Shown piece by piece: positions 24,542 through 32,927 of a stretch of 36,930 nucleotides of DNA. Under the pieces are notes generated by a model. That model was given only the letters and a program-made list of their open reading frames with translations, made no database searches and was not told the origin of the DNA. Origin of the DNA: Candidatus Zixiibacteriota bacterium (GTDB lineage: Bacteria; Zixibacteria; MSB-5A5; GN15; PGXB01); contig JAFGTT010000017.1 in NCBI GenBank assembly GCA_016933955.1, forward strand, positions 1 through 36,930, given 5' to 3'. How positions within the stretch are numbered: position 1 is the first letter of the stretch; every line of letters begins with the position of its first letter. The position numbers and the translations under genes were made by a program.

Positions 24542-25750
24542 ATGTTCGATACCGGCAATACCGGCTTTATGCTGGTGGCGACCAGTCTGGTTATGCTTAT
24601 GACACCCGGACTGGCCTTTTTTTATGGCGGCCTGGTTGGTCGTAAAAACGTCCTGTCAATCATGATTCAAAGTTTTGTCTCCATGGGCGTAACGACCATT
24701 ATCTGGTACGCTATCGGATTTTCGCTGTGTTTCAGCGGCGGTGAAGGCGGTATCATCGGTAATCTCGATATGGCCTTCCTTCGGGGTGTCGATCCCCTGA
24801 CCCCGTTCGGCAACGGCCAGATTCCGATGATTGTCTTTATTTCCTACCAGATGATGTTTGCCATCATTACTCCGGCTCTGATCACCGGCGCTTTTTCCAA
24901 TCGGGTACGCTTCCCCGCCTACCTGCTATTTCTGATAGCCTGGTTGATCCTGGTCTATTTCCCGTTCGTACATATGATCTGGGGCGGCGGACTGCTGGCC
25001 CAATGGGGAGTTCTGGACTTTGCCGGCGGCATTGCGGTCCATAATATTGCCGGGATGGCGGCTCTGGCCTCGGTTCTGTTTGTCGGTAAACGACGAATTA
25101 AAGATGCCGTTCCGCACAGTATTCCGCTGGTAGCCCTGGGGACCGGCCTGCTCTGGTTCGGCTGGTACGGGTTCAATGCCGGCAGTGAACTTCAGGTCGA
25201 TTCAATCACCGCCCTGGCTTTTTTAAACACCGATGTCGCCGCTTCTTTCGCGGCCATCTCGTGGCTTTTTCTGGCCTGGATTCTAGAACGAAAACCGAAA
25301 TTCGTGGGGCTCCTGACCGGAGCCGTAGCCGGTCTGGCAACCATCACCCCGGCGGCGGCTTTTGTCTCAACAGCCAGTGCCGCTGTTATCGGCATTCTGG
25401 CCGGTGTTGTCTGCTATGGTGCGGTCAGCCTGAAAAACCGGTTGCAGTGGGATGATGCTCTGGATGTCTGGGGAGTGCACGGAGTCGGCGGCGCCCTGGG
25501 AATTATAATGCTGGGTCTGCTCGGTTCTACCGTCGTAAACCCGGGCGGGGCGAACGGTCTGTTTTTCGGGGGCGGAAATTTCTTTTTTAAACAAATCGTC
25601 GCCATCGTCATTTCATCGATGTACGCTTTCGTATTCACCTATGCCATGCTCTGGGTGATTAACCTGTTTATCAAAGTGAGGACTTCCGAGGCCGAAGAAG
25701 GAACACTGGATATGTCGCTTCACGGCGAAACCGCCTACGAACAACTGTAA
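24542..25750 (+). CDS. amt: Ammonium transporter Amt
   Basis: An 11-segment channel that brings in ammonium. Conserved features are the opening MLMTPGLAFFYGGLV, DFAGGIAVHNIAG (Asp for recruitment and the first pore His) and DVWGVHGVGGALG (second pore His), with the C-terminal signature LHGETAY that meets GlnK in other systems. The ATG at 24542 has a strong GGAGGT site seven bases upstream; a TTG at 24527 would overlap it. Unlike many bacteria, no glnK (PII) gene accompanies it; a porin-like gene follows 32 bases later, so outer- and inner-membrane steps of uptake may be co-expressed. Confidence 0.94.
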   Translation: MFDTGNTGFMLVATSLVMLMTPGLAFFYGGLVGRKNVLSIMIQSFVSMGVTTIIWYAIGFSLCFSGGEGGIIGNLDMAFLRGVDPLTPFGNGQIPMIVFISYQMMFAIITPALITGAFSNRVRFPAYLLFLIAWLILVYFPFVHMIWGGGLLAQWGVLDFAGGIAVHNIAGMAALASVLFVGKRRIKDAVPHSIPLVALGTGLLWFGWYGFNAGSELQVDSITALAFLNTDVAASFAAISWLFLAWILERKPKFVGLLTGAVAGLATITPAAAFVSTASAAVIGILAGVVCYGAVSLKNRLQWDDALDVWGVHGVGGALGIIMLGLLGSTVVNPGGANGLFFGGGNFFFKQIVAIVISSMYAFVFTYAMLWVINLFIKVRTSEAEEGTLDMSLHGETAYEQL

Positions 25751-25782
25751 CCGGTTTTTTCGGATAAGGAAAGGATCATTTT

Positions 25783-26523
25783 ATGAAACGGTCAAAGTTT
25801 ATATTTATGGCGTTGGTTCTATTACTGGTCGTCAATCTCTGTCCGGGAATTTCATCGGCTCAGTCCGGTCCCGAAATCAACACCGGGGCCGATATTGTCA
25901 GCCGCTATGTCTGGCGCGGAACCGACTTCTGGGCCGCCCCCAATATTCAGCCATCTCTTTCTATCGGCTACGCCGGACTGGAACTGGGCGTTTGGGGGGC
26001 TTACACGCTGGCCAATAATACCGAGGAAACCGATGAAATCGACACCTGGCTGAGTTACACCTATAACATCGAAAATTCCGTCTCTATCACGGTTCTGGCC
26101 ACCGATTATTACTTCCCCAACACCGGAATAAAATGGGGAAACTTCAACGACTATGATAACGATGACGGACCCGGAGCCCACACCATTGAGTTGGGCGCCG
26201 GTATAACCGGACCGGAGGCTTTCCCGCTTTCGGTTTTCGGCTATATCAATGTATATAATGATGAGGGGAACAATGCCTATTTCCAGGCGGATTATCCATT
26301 TCAGGTCAAAGAAACCGAGTTGAACGTCTTTATCGGTGCCGCATCCGGAAGCGAAGACAATCCCGATTATTATGGAACGGACGATCTGCAGGTAATCAAT
26401 CTCGGCGTTCGGGCGGAACGCGACATCAAGATATCCGGCGATTTCACCCTGCCCCTGTCAGTATCATTCATCATGAATCCGAATATCGAGGTGAGTTACC
26501 TGGTACTTGGATTCAGTCTGTGA
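25783..26523 (+). CDS. TorF-like outer-membrane porin (Gcw_chp family)
   Basis: A signal peptide (ending GISSAQ) and about 220 residues of alternating beta strands: DIVSRYVWRGTDFW near the start is the family mark, followed by strands such as GLELGVWGAYTLAN and TIELGAGITG, and a C-terminal strand ending in aromatic-hydrophobic LVLGFSL as expected for barrel insertion. Putative porins of this family are common but their cargo is mostly unknown. Spacing of 32 bases from amt and a shared terminator suggest one transcript, so it could help ammonium or other small solutes cross the outer membrane. Confidence 0.8.
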   Translation: MKRSKFIFMALVLLLVVNLCPGISSAQSGPEINTGADIVSRYVWRGTDFWAAPNIQPSLSIGYAGLELGVWGAYTLANNTEETDEIDTWLSYTYNIENSVSITVLATDYYFPNTGIKWGNFNDYDNDDGPGAHTIELGAGITGPEAFPLSVFGYINVYNDEGNNAYFQADYPFQVKETELNVFIGAASGSEDNPDYYGTDDLQVINLGVRAERDIKISGDFTLPLSVSFIMNPNIEVSYLVLGFSL

Positions 26524-26553
26524 TTTTTTCTGACAGCGCTGACCACATAAAAG

Positions 26554-26580
26554 AAGCCGGGCATTACCCCCGGCTTTTTT
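26554..26580. terminator. Bidirectional terminator between convergent genes
   Basis: An 8-bp stem, AAGCCGGG with CCCGGCTT, a 7-base loop, TTTTTT on the plus side and CTTCTTTT on the minus side. Confidence 0.78.
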
Positions 26581-26597
26581 AAAAAGGTAATTTTACT

Positions 26598-27434
26598 TTA
26601 ATTGCCGTCCCATCCGTAGATCCGGGCCAGGAGCCACCAGAAGGCCTTGCCTTTCTGATAGCAGTTGAAACAGTGTGAATGGGCACATGAGGCGCAGTCG
26701 GCACAGTCATTTTCATCGCACCATTCGTAGCACCATCCGCAGGAATCGGCTTCATCGGGATAGTAAGTCCCATCGGGATCGTAGCTTTCGATATCCGCAA
26801 AGTCGAACAGGATTCGGTCGGTGCTGTCACAATAGTCCCTGATGCGGTTATTGCTGGTGTACAAAGCGCCGTCAACCCCGCCGCCGTCGAGGTGGCCGGT
26901 CATATAGATGAAAACGACCCCGGGGTAAGCCTGCTCCAGTTCGCTCATTTTGGCCAGGTAAATATTAATCCCGGCCTCATCGGTCACCGAACAACCGCCG
27001 CACCACGACCACATGACCATGTTGATATCCGGGTGGGCATTAAGGTAGGTCCGGGTGATGGGAGCCCAGGAGGTGTCGCCGTTCGAACCCAGATCATCGG
27101 AGACTTCCTGGTAATACGGCCGGTTATACATCGTATCCTCTTCTTCAAGCATGATAAGTCCCCGCACGATCTGACTGCCGTGAGAGGTATGGCCGTAGTA
27201 CAGCTTCAAATTTTCCTTGATCGTCTGAAGGTACGAGGTCGGGATCAGATCAAAATCGGCGGCGGCATTATGATCGGCCAAAAGATTGCCGACCGGATTA
27301 CCGGTGGTATCCTGGGTAGTATCCTCGCCGGAACCATTATCGACGACCCCGTTATCACTGTCGCACCGGATGGAAAAAACAATTAAAATCATTAAAACAA
27401 TAGTCAAAGCCAAGCTGGATAATCTGGTTTTCAT
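26598..27434 (-). CDS. Exported Cys-rich protein of unknown function
   Basis: A signal or lipoprotein-type N-terminus (hydrophobic to residue 22, then C24) leads into an acidic Gly/Thr linker. The lipobox SIRC is poor because Arg precedes the Cys. The core has phrases LYYGHTSHGSQIVRGL, WSWCGGCSVTDEAG, FIYMTGHLDGG, NNRIRDYC and LFDFADIESYDPDG, which suggest an SGNH-hydrolase-like or metal-binding fold; I believe similar environmental proteins exist but cannot name a family. The last 60 residues contain eight Cys (SCGWCYEWC to SHCFNC) before KGKAFWWLLARIYGW. No CxxCH heme motif occurs. The ribosome binding site is strong (AAAGGAGG). Confidence 0.75.
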   Translation of the reverse strand: MKTRLSSLALTIVLMILIVFSIRCDSDNGVVDNGSGEDTTQDTTGNPVGNLLADHNAAADFDLIPTSYLQTIKENLKLYYGHTSHGSQIVRGLIMLEEEDTMYNRPYYQEVSDDLGSNGDTSWAPITRTYLNAHPDINMVMWSWCGGCSVTDEAGINIYLAKMSELEQAYPGVVFIYMTGHLDGGGVDGALYTSNNRIRDYCDSTDRILFDFADIESYDPDGTYYPDEADSCGWCYEWCDENDCADCASCAHSHCFNCYQKGKAFWWLLARIYGWDGN

Positions 27435-27593
27435 GGTCTCCTCCTTTCACAAAGAGACTGCCAATATCACATTGGGATTGAATTCAGGCTATATTAATAT
27501 CTTCGGCCGGAACTCGGTCGAAATTGAAAAATTTATGGGGCGACTCAGGTTTTGGAGAATGGGCAGATGTTATTACCGGACAAGCAGATATGG

Positions 27594-28310
27594 TTACTTC
27601 TTTCCTTTTTGTTCAGCTTTTAAACGCTTTAACTCAGATTCACTGTAATAGCGTGTAAAGGTCCGCTGGGCACCTATTTCTGTTTTCAGGGATTTATCCA
27701 TCCTATAATCGCCCGACTCGGTCAAACGGTCGAAAAAGCGCTTGTCCATTTGATAGATAATATACTGCAGGTGGGTCGGGTGGCTGATACTTCCAATACT
27801 GACCTGGAATTCATTGTAGGTTTCGCCATGTTCGCCGATTCCGGCAAAGCATTCTTCACCGAAGATATTGCCGCTCGAATCGGCCGTCCCGACAATTGTC
27901 TGCCAATTACTCAGCCCGCCTTCAGGGATTATTTCACTACGGAGACGGTCGGTTAATTCTTTTTCTCTTTTTTCGGAGTACGGTATCTCGTCAGTTGCCA
28001 TAATGACATAAACCAGGCTGTCACGATAAAACCCGTACATGATGGCGAAATTCAATCCGCCTATTTCGAACACCTGCGGGTACTGACCGTTTTTTGCTAT
28101 ATAGAGACTCAGATTGGTCGCGAATTTATCGGACAAATACCTCTCATTGCTTTTTTCCAGCAGGGGAGTTCCGATCGTCGCCAGTTCCGCCGTCCGGGCG
28201 ATTTGATCGCGACTTGTTCCCCACGCATAGCCGGCGTGATTATCCTGGGCCAAGAGGGCGGCCGGTAACAGGCCGACCAGGATTAATACTCGCAATACTT
28301 TGAACACCAA
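27594..28310 (-). CDS. Exported hypothetical protein
   Basis: A signal peptide (VLRVLILVGLLPAALLAQ) is followed by about 215 residues with no family I can name. The mature start, AGYAWGTSRDQI, resembles periplasmic proteins that begin with a WGTS-type strand, and the C-terminus is highly charged (ELKRLKAEQKGKK). The start is either TTG 28310 or GTG 28307; GGAGG lies five or eight bases upstream, so both fit. It has its own near-perfect promoter and is not obviously part of an operon. Confidence 0.75.
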   Translation of the reverse strand: MVFKVLRVLILVGLLPAALLAQDNHAGYAWGTSRDQIARTAELATIGTPLLEKSNERYLSDKFATNLSLYIAKNGQYPQVFEIGGLNFAIMYGFYRDSLVYVIMATDEIPYSEKREKELTDRLRSEIIPEGGLSNWQTIVGTADSSGNIFGEECFAGIGEHGETYNEFQVSIGSISHPTHLQYIIYQMDKRFFDRLTESGDYRMDKSLKTEIGAQRTFTRYYSESELKRLKAEQKGKK

Positions 28311-28342
28311 AAAGACCTCCGAATATGCCTGATGTTATTTTT

Positions 28343-28372
28343 ATTATATACAAGATAATATATAAATGTCAA
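28343..28372 (-). promoter_or_regulatory. Near-perfect sigma-70 promoter (minus strand)
   Basis: TTGACA (28367-28372) and TATAAT (28343-28348) separated by 18 bases in AT-rich DNA; an alternative -10 TATATA gives a 16-base spacer. It reads into the exported hypothetical protein. Confidence 0.7.
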
Positions 28373-28407
28373 TTTGGCAGTAATTTTTATTTTTCGACTT
28401 TTCTCTA

Positions 28408-28435
28408 TTGACAAGCCTTGCCGGATAAATATTCT
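28408..28435 (+). promoter_or_regulatory. Promoter of the kinase / receiver-transporter operon
   Basis: TTGACA (28408-28413), 16-base spacer, TATTCT (28430-28435), about 80 bases before the kinase start. It is divergent from the minus-strand promoter 36 bases away. Confidence 0.55.
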
Positions 28436-28517
28436 TAATCAATTGCATTAAGCGAAACAGGGCGGCGACTACGGTGGGCAGGCCCGTTCAGGCTATGTTT
28501 TGCCTGAGGAGACCCGG

Positions 28518-30221
28518 GTGGTTATGGCCATTTTTTCGGTAAGGAAATCAAGATCTCTTCCCGACGCTCTTCCTTTCAGGGAGAGCCATTACCGCGATCT
28601 CAAACGCCGTCATATCATCCGCCTGCTGTTGACCTACCTCGCCCCGCTGATGATTCTGGTGGTTTATTTTTTCTATCAGTACAACCAGGTAATTCTTGAG
28701 GGACAGCGAATGCATCTGCGGGCAATTGCCGAAAACCAGGCCAACACTCTCAACCTTTTTCTTTCGGAGCGGCTGGTTAATCTTTCCAACCTGATCGATG
28801 ATCCCAAATTTCATTTTCCGCCCGAATCGGAGGCCATGCCGGTTTATCTCAGGAAACTGCAGAGTAACAGCGAGGCCTTTGTCGATATCGGTTATTTTGA
28901 TCCGGCCGGGGTTCAGGAGGCGTATTCCGGTCCTTTTCCCATGCTCGAAAAACGTAACTACAGTTCGGAATCATGGTACCGCGAATTGATCCGGGGTGAT
29001 TCCGATTTTACTATCACCGACATCTATTTGGGATTCCGGGAGCGCCCGCATTTCACCATGGCCGTCAGGCGGATGAGCGACAGCCAGTATGTGGTTCTTC
29101 GGGCCACTCTCAGCCCCGAAAAAATATACGACTATATCCGTTCGCTGGAAGGCGCCGGGGAAGTTTTCACCTCGATTGTCAACCAGGCCGGATATTACCA
29201 GCTGGTGACACCGCATATCGGCACGATTCTGGAATCCTCATCGTTTGTGCCTCCCCGTGAACCCCGGCTGGGGTCGGAGGTGATATCCATTCAGGGCAAT
29301 CAGGTCAGCTATGCTTATTCCTGGCTTCGTAACGCCGACTGGGCGTTGATCACTCAGTGGGCCTCAACTCAGGACACCTCGATTTTCTCCGGTTTCCGCC
29401 TTAGACTGCTTTTAATATCGGCCGGGTTGATTTTGGTCATCATGCTGATAATACTGAATCGGGCCGGGAAACTGGTGGAATCCCAGATTGATTCCGATCA
29501 GACTCGCGCCCAGCTGGAACATGCCGCCAAACTGGCTTCGATCGGTGAACTGGCCGCCGGAATCGCCCACGAAATAAATAATCCCCTGGCCATTATCAAT
29601 GAAGAAGCGGGTCTCGCCAAGGATCTGATCGGTTCCGAATTCGGCGAGCCGATCACTGTCCAGGAGCTGGTCCCGCATCTGAATACCATCCAGGAATCGG
29701 TCTTCCGGTGCCGCGATATCACCCGTAAACTGCTGGGTTTTGTGCGGCGGACCGATCTGGATTTGAAACCGCACGATATCCATTTCCTGATCGACGGTGT
29801 CGTGGATGGTATCCTGGGTAAGGAAATTGAGGTTTCCAATATCACCATCTCGCGCGAGTATGGCCGGGATATCCCCGAGTTGGTCATCGATGGTAATCAG
29901 TTTCAACAGGTGCTTCTGAATATTCTCAACAACGGGATCGATGCCATCGAAGGCCGGCCTGGAAAAATCACCATCACCACTGAGCGGATCGGGAAAAATG
30001 TCCTGATCGCCATTGCCGACACCGGCAAGGGTATGACATCCGATCAGCGCGAGCATATTTTTGTCCCTTTTTATACGACCAAGGAGGTGGGCAAGGGAAC
30101 CGGACTGGGCCTGTCGGTCAGTTACGGCATAATCAAGAATCTGGGGGGTAAAATCGAAGTGGAAAGCAAACCCGGAGCCGGGAGCAGGTTTAGTATCAGC
30201 TTGCCCCTGAAACCTCGATAG
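28518..30221 (+). CDS. Membrane histidine kinase with periplasmic dCache-like sensor
   Basis: Residue numbers are from the GTG at 28518, which has GAGGAG six bases upstream; a TTG at 28500 and an ATG at 28524 are alternatives. A first membrane segment (about 35-55) and a second (about 296-315) bound a periplasmic domain of about 240 residues that looks like a double Cache ligand sensor (VDIGYFDPAGVQEAYSGPF, NYSSESWYREL, FTMAVRRM). Then come HisKA with H351 (GIAHEINNPL), N-box LLNILNNGIDAI, ADTGKGM and GKGTGLGLSVSYGI. First gene of an operon with a CBS protein, a receiver-transporter fusion and a response regulator, so the phosphate most likely goes to those receivers. There is no HAMP domain. 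Confidence 0.9.
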   Translation: MVMAIFSVRKSRSLPDALPFRESHYRDLKRRHIIRLLLTYLAPLMILVVYFFYQYNQVILEGQRMHLRAIAENQANTLNLFLSERLVNLSNLIDDPKFHFPPESEAMPVYLRKLQSNSEAFVDIGYFDPAGVQEAYSGPFPMLEKRNYSSESWYRELIRGDSDFTITDIYLGFRERPHFTMAVRRMSDSQYVVLRATLSPEKIYDYIRSLEGAGEVFTSIVNQAGYYQLVTPHIGTILESSSFVPPREPRLGSEVISIQGNQVSYAYSWLRNADWALITQWASTQDTSIFSGFRLRLLLISAGLILVIMLIILNRAGKLVESQIDSDQTRAQLEHAAKLASIGELAAGIAHEINNPLAIINEEAGLAKDLIGSEFGEPITVQELVPHLNTIQESVFRCRDITRKLLGFVRRTDLDLKPHDIHFLIDGVVDGILGKEIEVSNITISREYGRDIPELVIDGNQFQQVLLNILNNGIDAIEGRPGKITITTERIGKNVLIAIADTGKGMTSDQREHIFVPFYTTKEVGKGTGLGLSVSYGIIKNLGGKIEVESKPGAGSRFSISLPLKPR

Positions 30222-30293
30222 TGATAACAAATATGTTAGGCTCTGCCGGTTTATATCCGATGACAAAGACCGGCTGAAAGTTTGGATAGTATT

Positions 30294-30848
30294 ATGGATA
30301 CAAAGCGTGTCAAAGACTTGATGGTGCCGCTCAATGAATATGCGACGGTAAGCGAGGATACCACTTTGCTGGAAACCATCGGTAAATTTGAGGAGGCTCA
30401 AAGAAAACGCGATCGCCGACGCCAGCCGTTTCGCGCTGTCCTGGTTCTCGATAAGGAGGGCCGGGTGGTGGGCAAGCTGGGGCAACTGGCTTTTCTGAAG
30501 GCCCTGGAACCGGAGCGAACCGTCCTGGGGGATATGGGCAAACTGGCCGTGGCCGGTGTCAGCGCCGAGTTTATCAATTCCATGATGAGCCATTTCCGAT
30601 TTTTCCAGGATAACCTGACCGATCTCTGCTCACGGGCACGGTATCTAAAAGTCAAGGATGTCATGCACCCGGTAACGGAGTGCATCGATGAAAATGCATC
30701 CATGGGCGAGGCCATTACCAAAATGGTGGCCTGGCAGACTCTTTCGATTCTGGTCTGCCGGGGACAAAACCGGGAGGTGGTCGGGCTTCTGAGATTATCC
30801 GATCTGTGCCAGGAAGTCGCCGAATTCATGAAATCTTTGCCGGAATGA
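30294..30848 (+). CDS. CBS-pair protein in the receiver-transporter operon
   Basis: Two CBS motifs, the first at about 5-75 (KRVKDLMVPLNEYATVSEDT, then AVLVLDKEGRVVGKLGQLAF) and the second at about 115-180 (KVKDVMHPVTECIDENASM, then ILVCRGQNREVVGLLRLSDL). CBS pairs bind adenosine nucleotides and often gate transporters or enzymes by energy state. There is no other domain and no signal peptide. A TTG at 30282 would add four residues. It lies 72 bases after the kinase and 26 bases before the transporter fusion, so a direct effect on that transporter is a reasonable inference. Confidence 0.88.
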   Translation: MDTKRVKDLMVPLNEYATVSEDTTLLETIGKFEEAQRKRDRRRQPFRAVLVLDKEGRVVGKLGQLAFLKALEPERTVLGDMGKLAVAGVSAEFINSMMSHFRFFQDNLTDLCSRARYLKVKDVMHPVTECIDENASMGEAITKMVAWQTLSILVCRGQNREVVGLLRLSDLCQEVAEFMKSLPE

Positions 30849-30874
30849 AAATAATAACGAGGTGGAGCTGATTA

Positions 30875-32908
30875 ATGCCGAAAGTACTGCTGGTCGATGA
30901 TGAGGATCAATTTCGCGAATCAATCGCCAAACGTCTGAGATTGAGAGAATATGACGTCATCCAGGTCGATAATGGCGAAGACGCCATCAAGGCCGCCCGG
31001 AGCGACCGGGAGATTGATGTCGTTCTCCTGGATCGGAAAATGCCGGGAATGGATGGCGAACAGGTCCTCAAGGAACTCAGGGAATTCCGGCCGGAATTAC
31101 AGGTCATTATGCTGACGGCCTTCGCCAGCATGGAGTCGGCCATGGCAACCGGCAAGCTGGAAGCCTATGCTTATATGGAAAAACCCTGCGACTTCGGGGA
31201 GTTGGTCAAGGTTATCGATTCGGCTCGCGCCGATCGGGTTCACCTGATGGCCCGCCAGGAAATCCCCCATGTGGAGCGCGGTTCGTTCCGGAAGTGGCTT
31301 AAGGGATCGCATAATTCTCGGCCCGGTATAATTATTCTCGGTATCATCCTCTTTGCGGTTTTGGTTCTGATGCCCACCCCGGATCGCCTGATGACGCTCC
31401 TTTCGAGCCCCAAAACGGGTGAATTGAGTGATCCCGACCTGGGTTATGCGAGCTACCGGAAAATGGAAAAGGGCGAAAATGTGGCGCATTATTACAGCAA
31501 GTCCTCGAAGATGGATAAGGTGAGTTATGATGCTGAAGGCAAAAAAGTAGCCGAACCCCTGACTCCATCCGAGGTGGCCACGCGCGCCAAAATTATGCTC
31601 GGGGTCCTTCTCATGGCGGCCCTGTTCTGGGCCAGCGGAGCGGTTCCGGTGGGAATTACCGCCTTGGTGGTCGGGGTGGGAATGTATTTCGGCGGGATAT
31701 TGCAGCCGGATGATATTGCCGGGGCTTATGCTAAGGATGCCGTCATATTCATTTTCGGTGTCCTGGCGATGTCCAAAGCAATCGGCAAAACCGGGCTTGA
31801 CCGCCGGATCGGTCTTCTCCTGCTCGGCCCGGCGAAAACTCTGCCGCGGTTGCTTTTCATCTTTTTGCCATTGATGGCAATTTCCTGTTCAATTGTTTCT
31901 GAACATGCCATGGTGGCCTTCATTATGCCCCTGTTTCTGATGGTCTATGCCACCTCGACCCGCGCTTCGGGAATAAAACGAGATAAAGCCCTGATGGTTA
32001 TGCTGGCTCTGACCCTCTGCTACACGGCCAATTCGGGCGGACCCGGATCTCCGGCCGCAGGCGGGCGCAATGCCATCATGATGGGCATTCTGGCCGATTA
32101 TGGGATTCAACCCACTTTCGGGCAATGGGTCCAGTACGGCATGCCGTTCGTCCCGGTTATGGCCCTGGTTATCGCCACTTATTTCTATTTCACCTTCCGT
32201 AACAAAATCCAGGTCCGCGATCTTAATATCTCGGCCATTGTAAAGGATGCCGATCAGAAAATCGGACCGATGAATCGGAACGAATATATCACTGCCGTGA
32301 TCCTGATCGGTTTGATCATCCTCTGGGTTACGGCCAGTGACAGATTCGGGATGGGCGGCCCGGTTATCCTGGCGATCGTCCTTCTTAATATTTTCCGTAT
32401 CCTGCGATGGCGTGATATTGTCTCCATTCCCTGGGATGTGGTGGCTCTCTATGCCAGCGCCAGCGCCATCGGCAAAGGACTGGCGGTTACCGGGGGAGCC
32501 TTATTTATGGCCGACAGCTTTATAAATATCCTGCCGGAATTTCTGCGAAGCGGCGAATGGCTGGCGGTTGCCGCCAGTCTTTTTACCGGGCTGACGACCA
32601 ATTTCATGTCCGATGGCGCCACTGTTTCGGCGATCGGGCCGATAACCGTGCCGATGGCCCAAATTGCCGCCACCAACCCATGGATGGTCGGCTTCGCCAC
32701 CGCTTTCGCTTCATCTTTTGCCCATACCATGATAATCGGAACACCGAGCAATGCCATTGTCTATGCTCTGGCCAAGGATCCGATAACCGGAGAACAGCTG
32801 GTGACCCTGGGTGATTTCTTCCGGCATGGCATAATCATTCTCCTGCTTTCATTTGTAGTACTGTGGGGCTGGACCATCTTCGGTTACTGGAGAATTATAG
32901 GTTTTTAA
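30875..32908 (+). CDS. CheY-like receiver fused to a DASS/SLC13-type anion transporter
   Basis: Residues 1-120 are a complete receiver: D8/D9 acidic pair, phospho-acceptor D53 (VVLLDRKMPGMDG), T81 switch and K103-P104. A linker leads to a first membrane segment (about 151-167), a 70-residue polar loop, and then a DASS/SLC13 (sodium:dicarboxylate/sulfate) body of about 10 segments. Family marks are PVGITALVVGVGMYFGGIL, FIFGVLAMSKAIGKTG and SFAHTMIIGTPSNAIVYALA. At the two SNT positions it has SEH (342-344) and SDG (579-581). No DNA-binding or enzyme output domain exists, so the transporter itself is the likely output of phosphorylation. A ribosome binding site (GAGGTGGAG) precedes the ATG. Sequence is continuous with no sign of a frameshift or misjoined genes. 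Cargo is unknown. Confidence 0.92.
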   Translation: MPKVLLVDDEDQFRESIAKRLRLREYDVIQVDNGEDAIKAARSDREIDVVLLDRKMPGMDGEQVLKELREFRPELQVIMLTAFASMESAMATGKLEAYAYMEKPCDFGELVKVIDSARADRVHLMARQEIPHVERGSFRKWLKGSHNSRPGIIILGIILFAVLVLMPTPDRLMTLLSSPKTGELSDPDLGYASYRKMEKGENVAHYYSKSSKMDKVSYDAEGKKVAEPLTPSEVATRAKIMLGVLLMAALFWASGAVPVGITALVVGVGMYFGGILQPDDIAGAYAKDAVIFIFGVLAMSKAIGKTGLDRRIGLLLLGPAKTLPRLLFIFLPLMAISCSIVSEHAMVAFIMPLFLMVYATSTRASGIKRDKALMVMLALTLCYTANSGGPGSPAAGGRNAIMMGILADYGIQPTFGQWVQYGMPFVPVMALVIATYFYFTFRNKIQVRDLNISAIVKDADQKIGPMNRNEYITAVILIGLIILWVTASDRFGMGGPVILAIVLLNIFRILRWRDIVSIPWDVVALYASASAIGKGLAVTGGALFMADSFINILPEFLRSGEWLAVAASLFTGLTTNFMSDGATVSAIGPITVPMAQIAATNPWMVGFATAFASSFAHTMIIGTPSNAIVYALAKDPITGEQLVTLGDFFRHGIIILLLSFVVLWGWTIFGYWRIIGF

Positions 32909-32927
32909 TATAGAGAGGAAGGAAATT

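Noticed and set aside
26660-26760. Possible c-type cytochrome because of clustered CxxC in the exported Cys-rich protein
   Set aside because: No CxxCH heme-binding motif is present; the nearest is CASCAH, where Ala separates Cys and His.
29412-30593. A 393-codon minus-strand open frame
   Set aside because: It spans the kinase catalytic domains and part of the CBS gene on the other strand; its protein is a low-complexity shadow.
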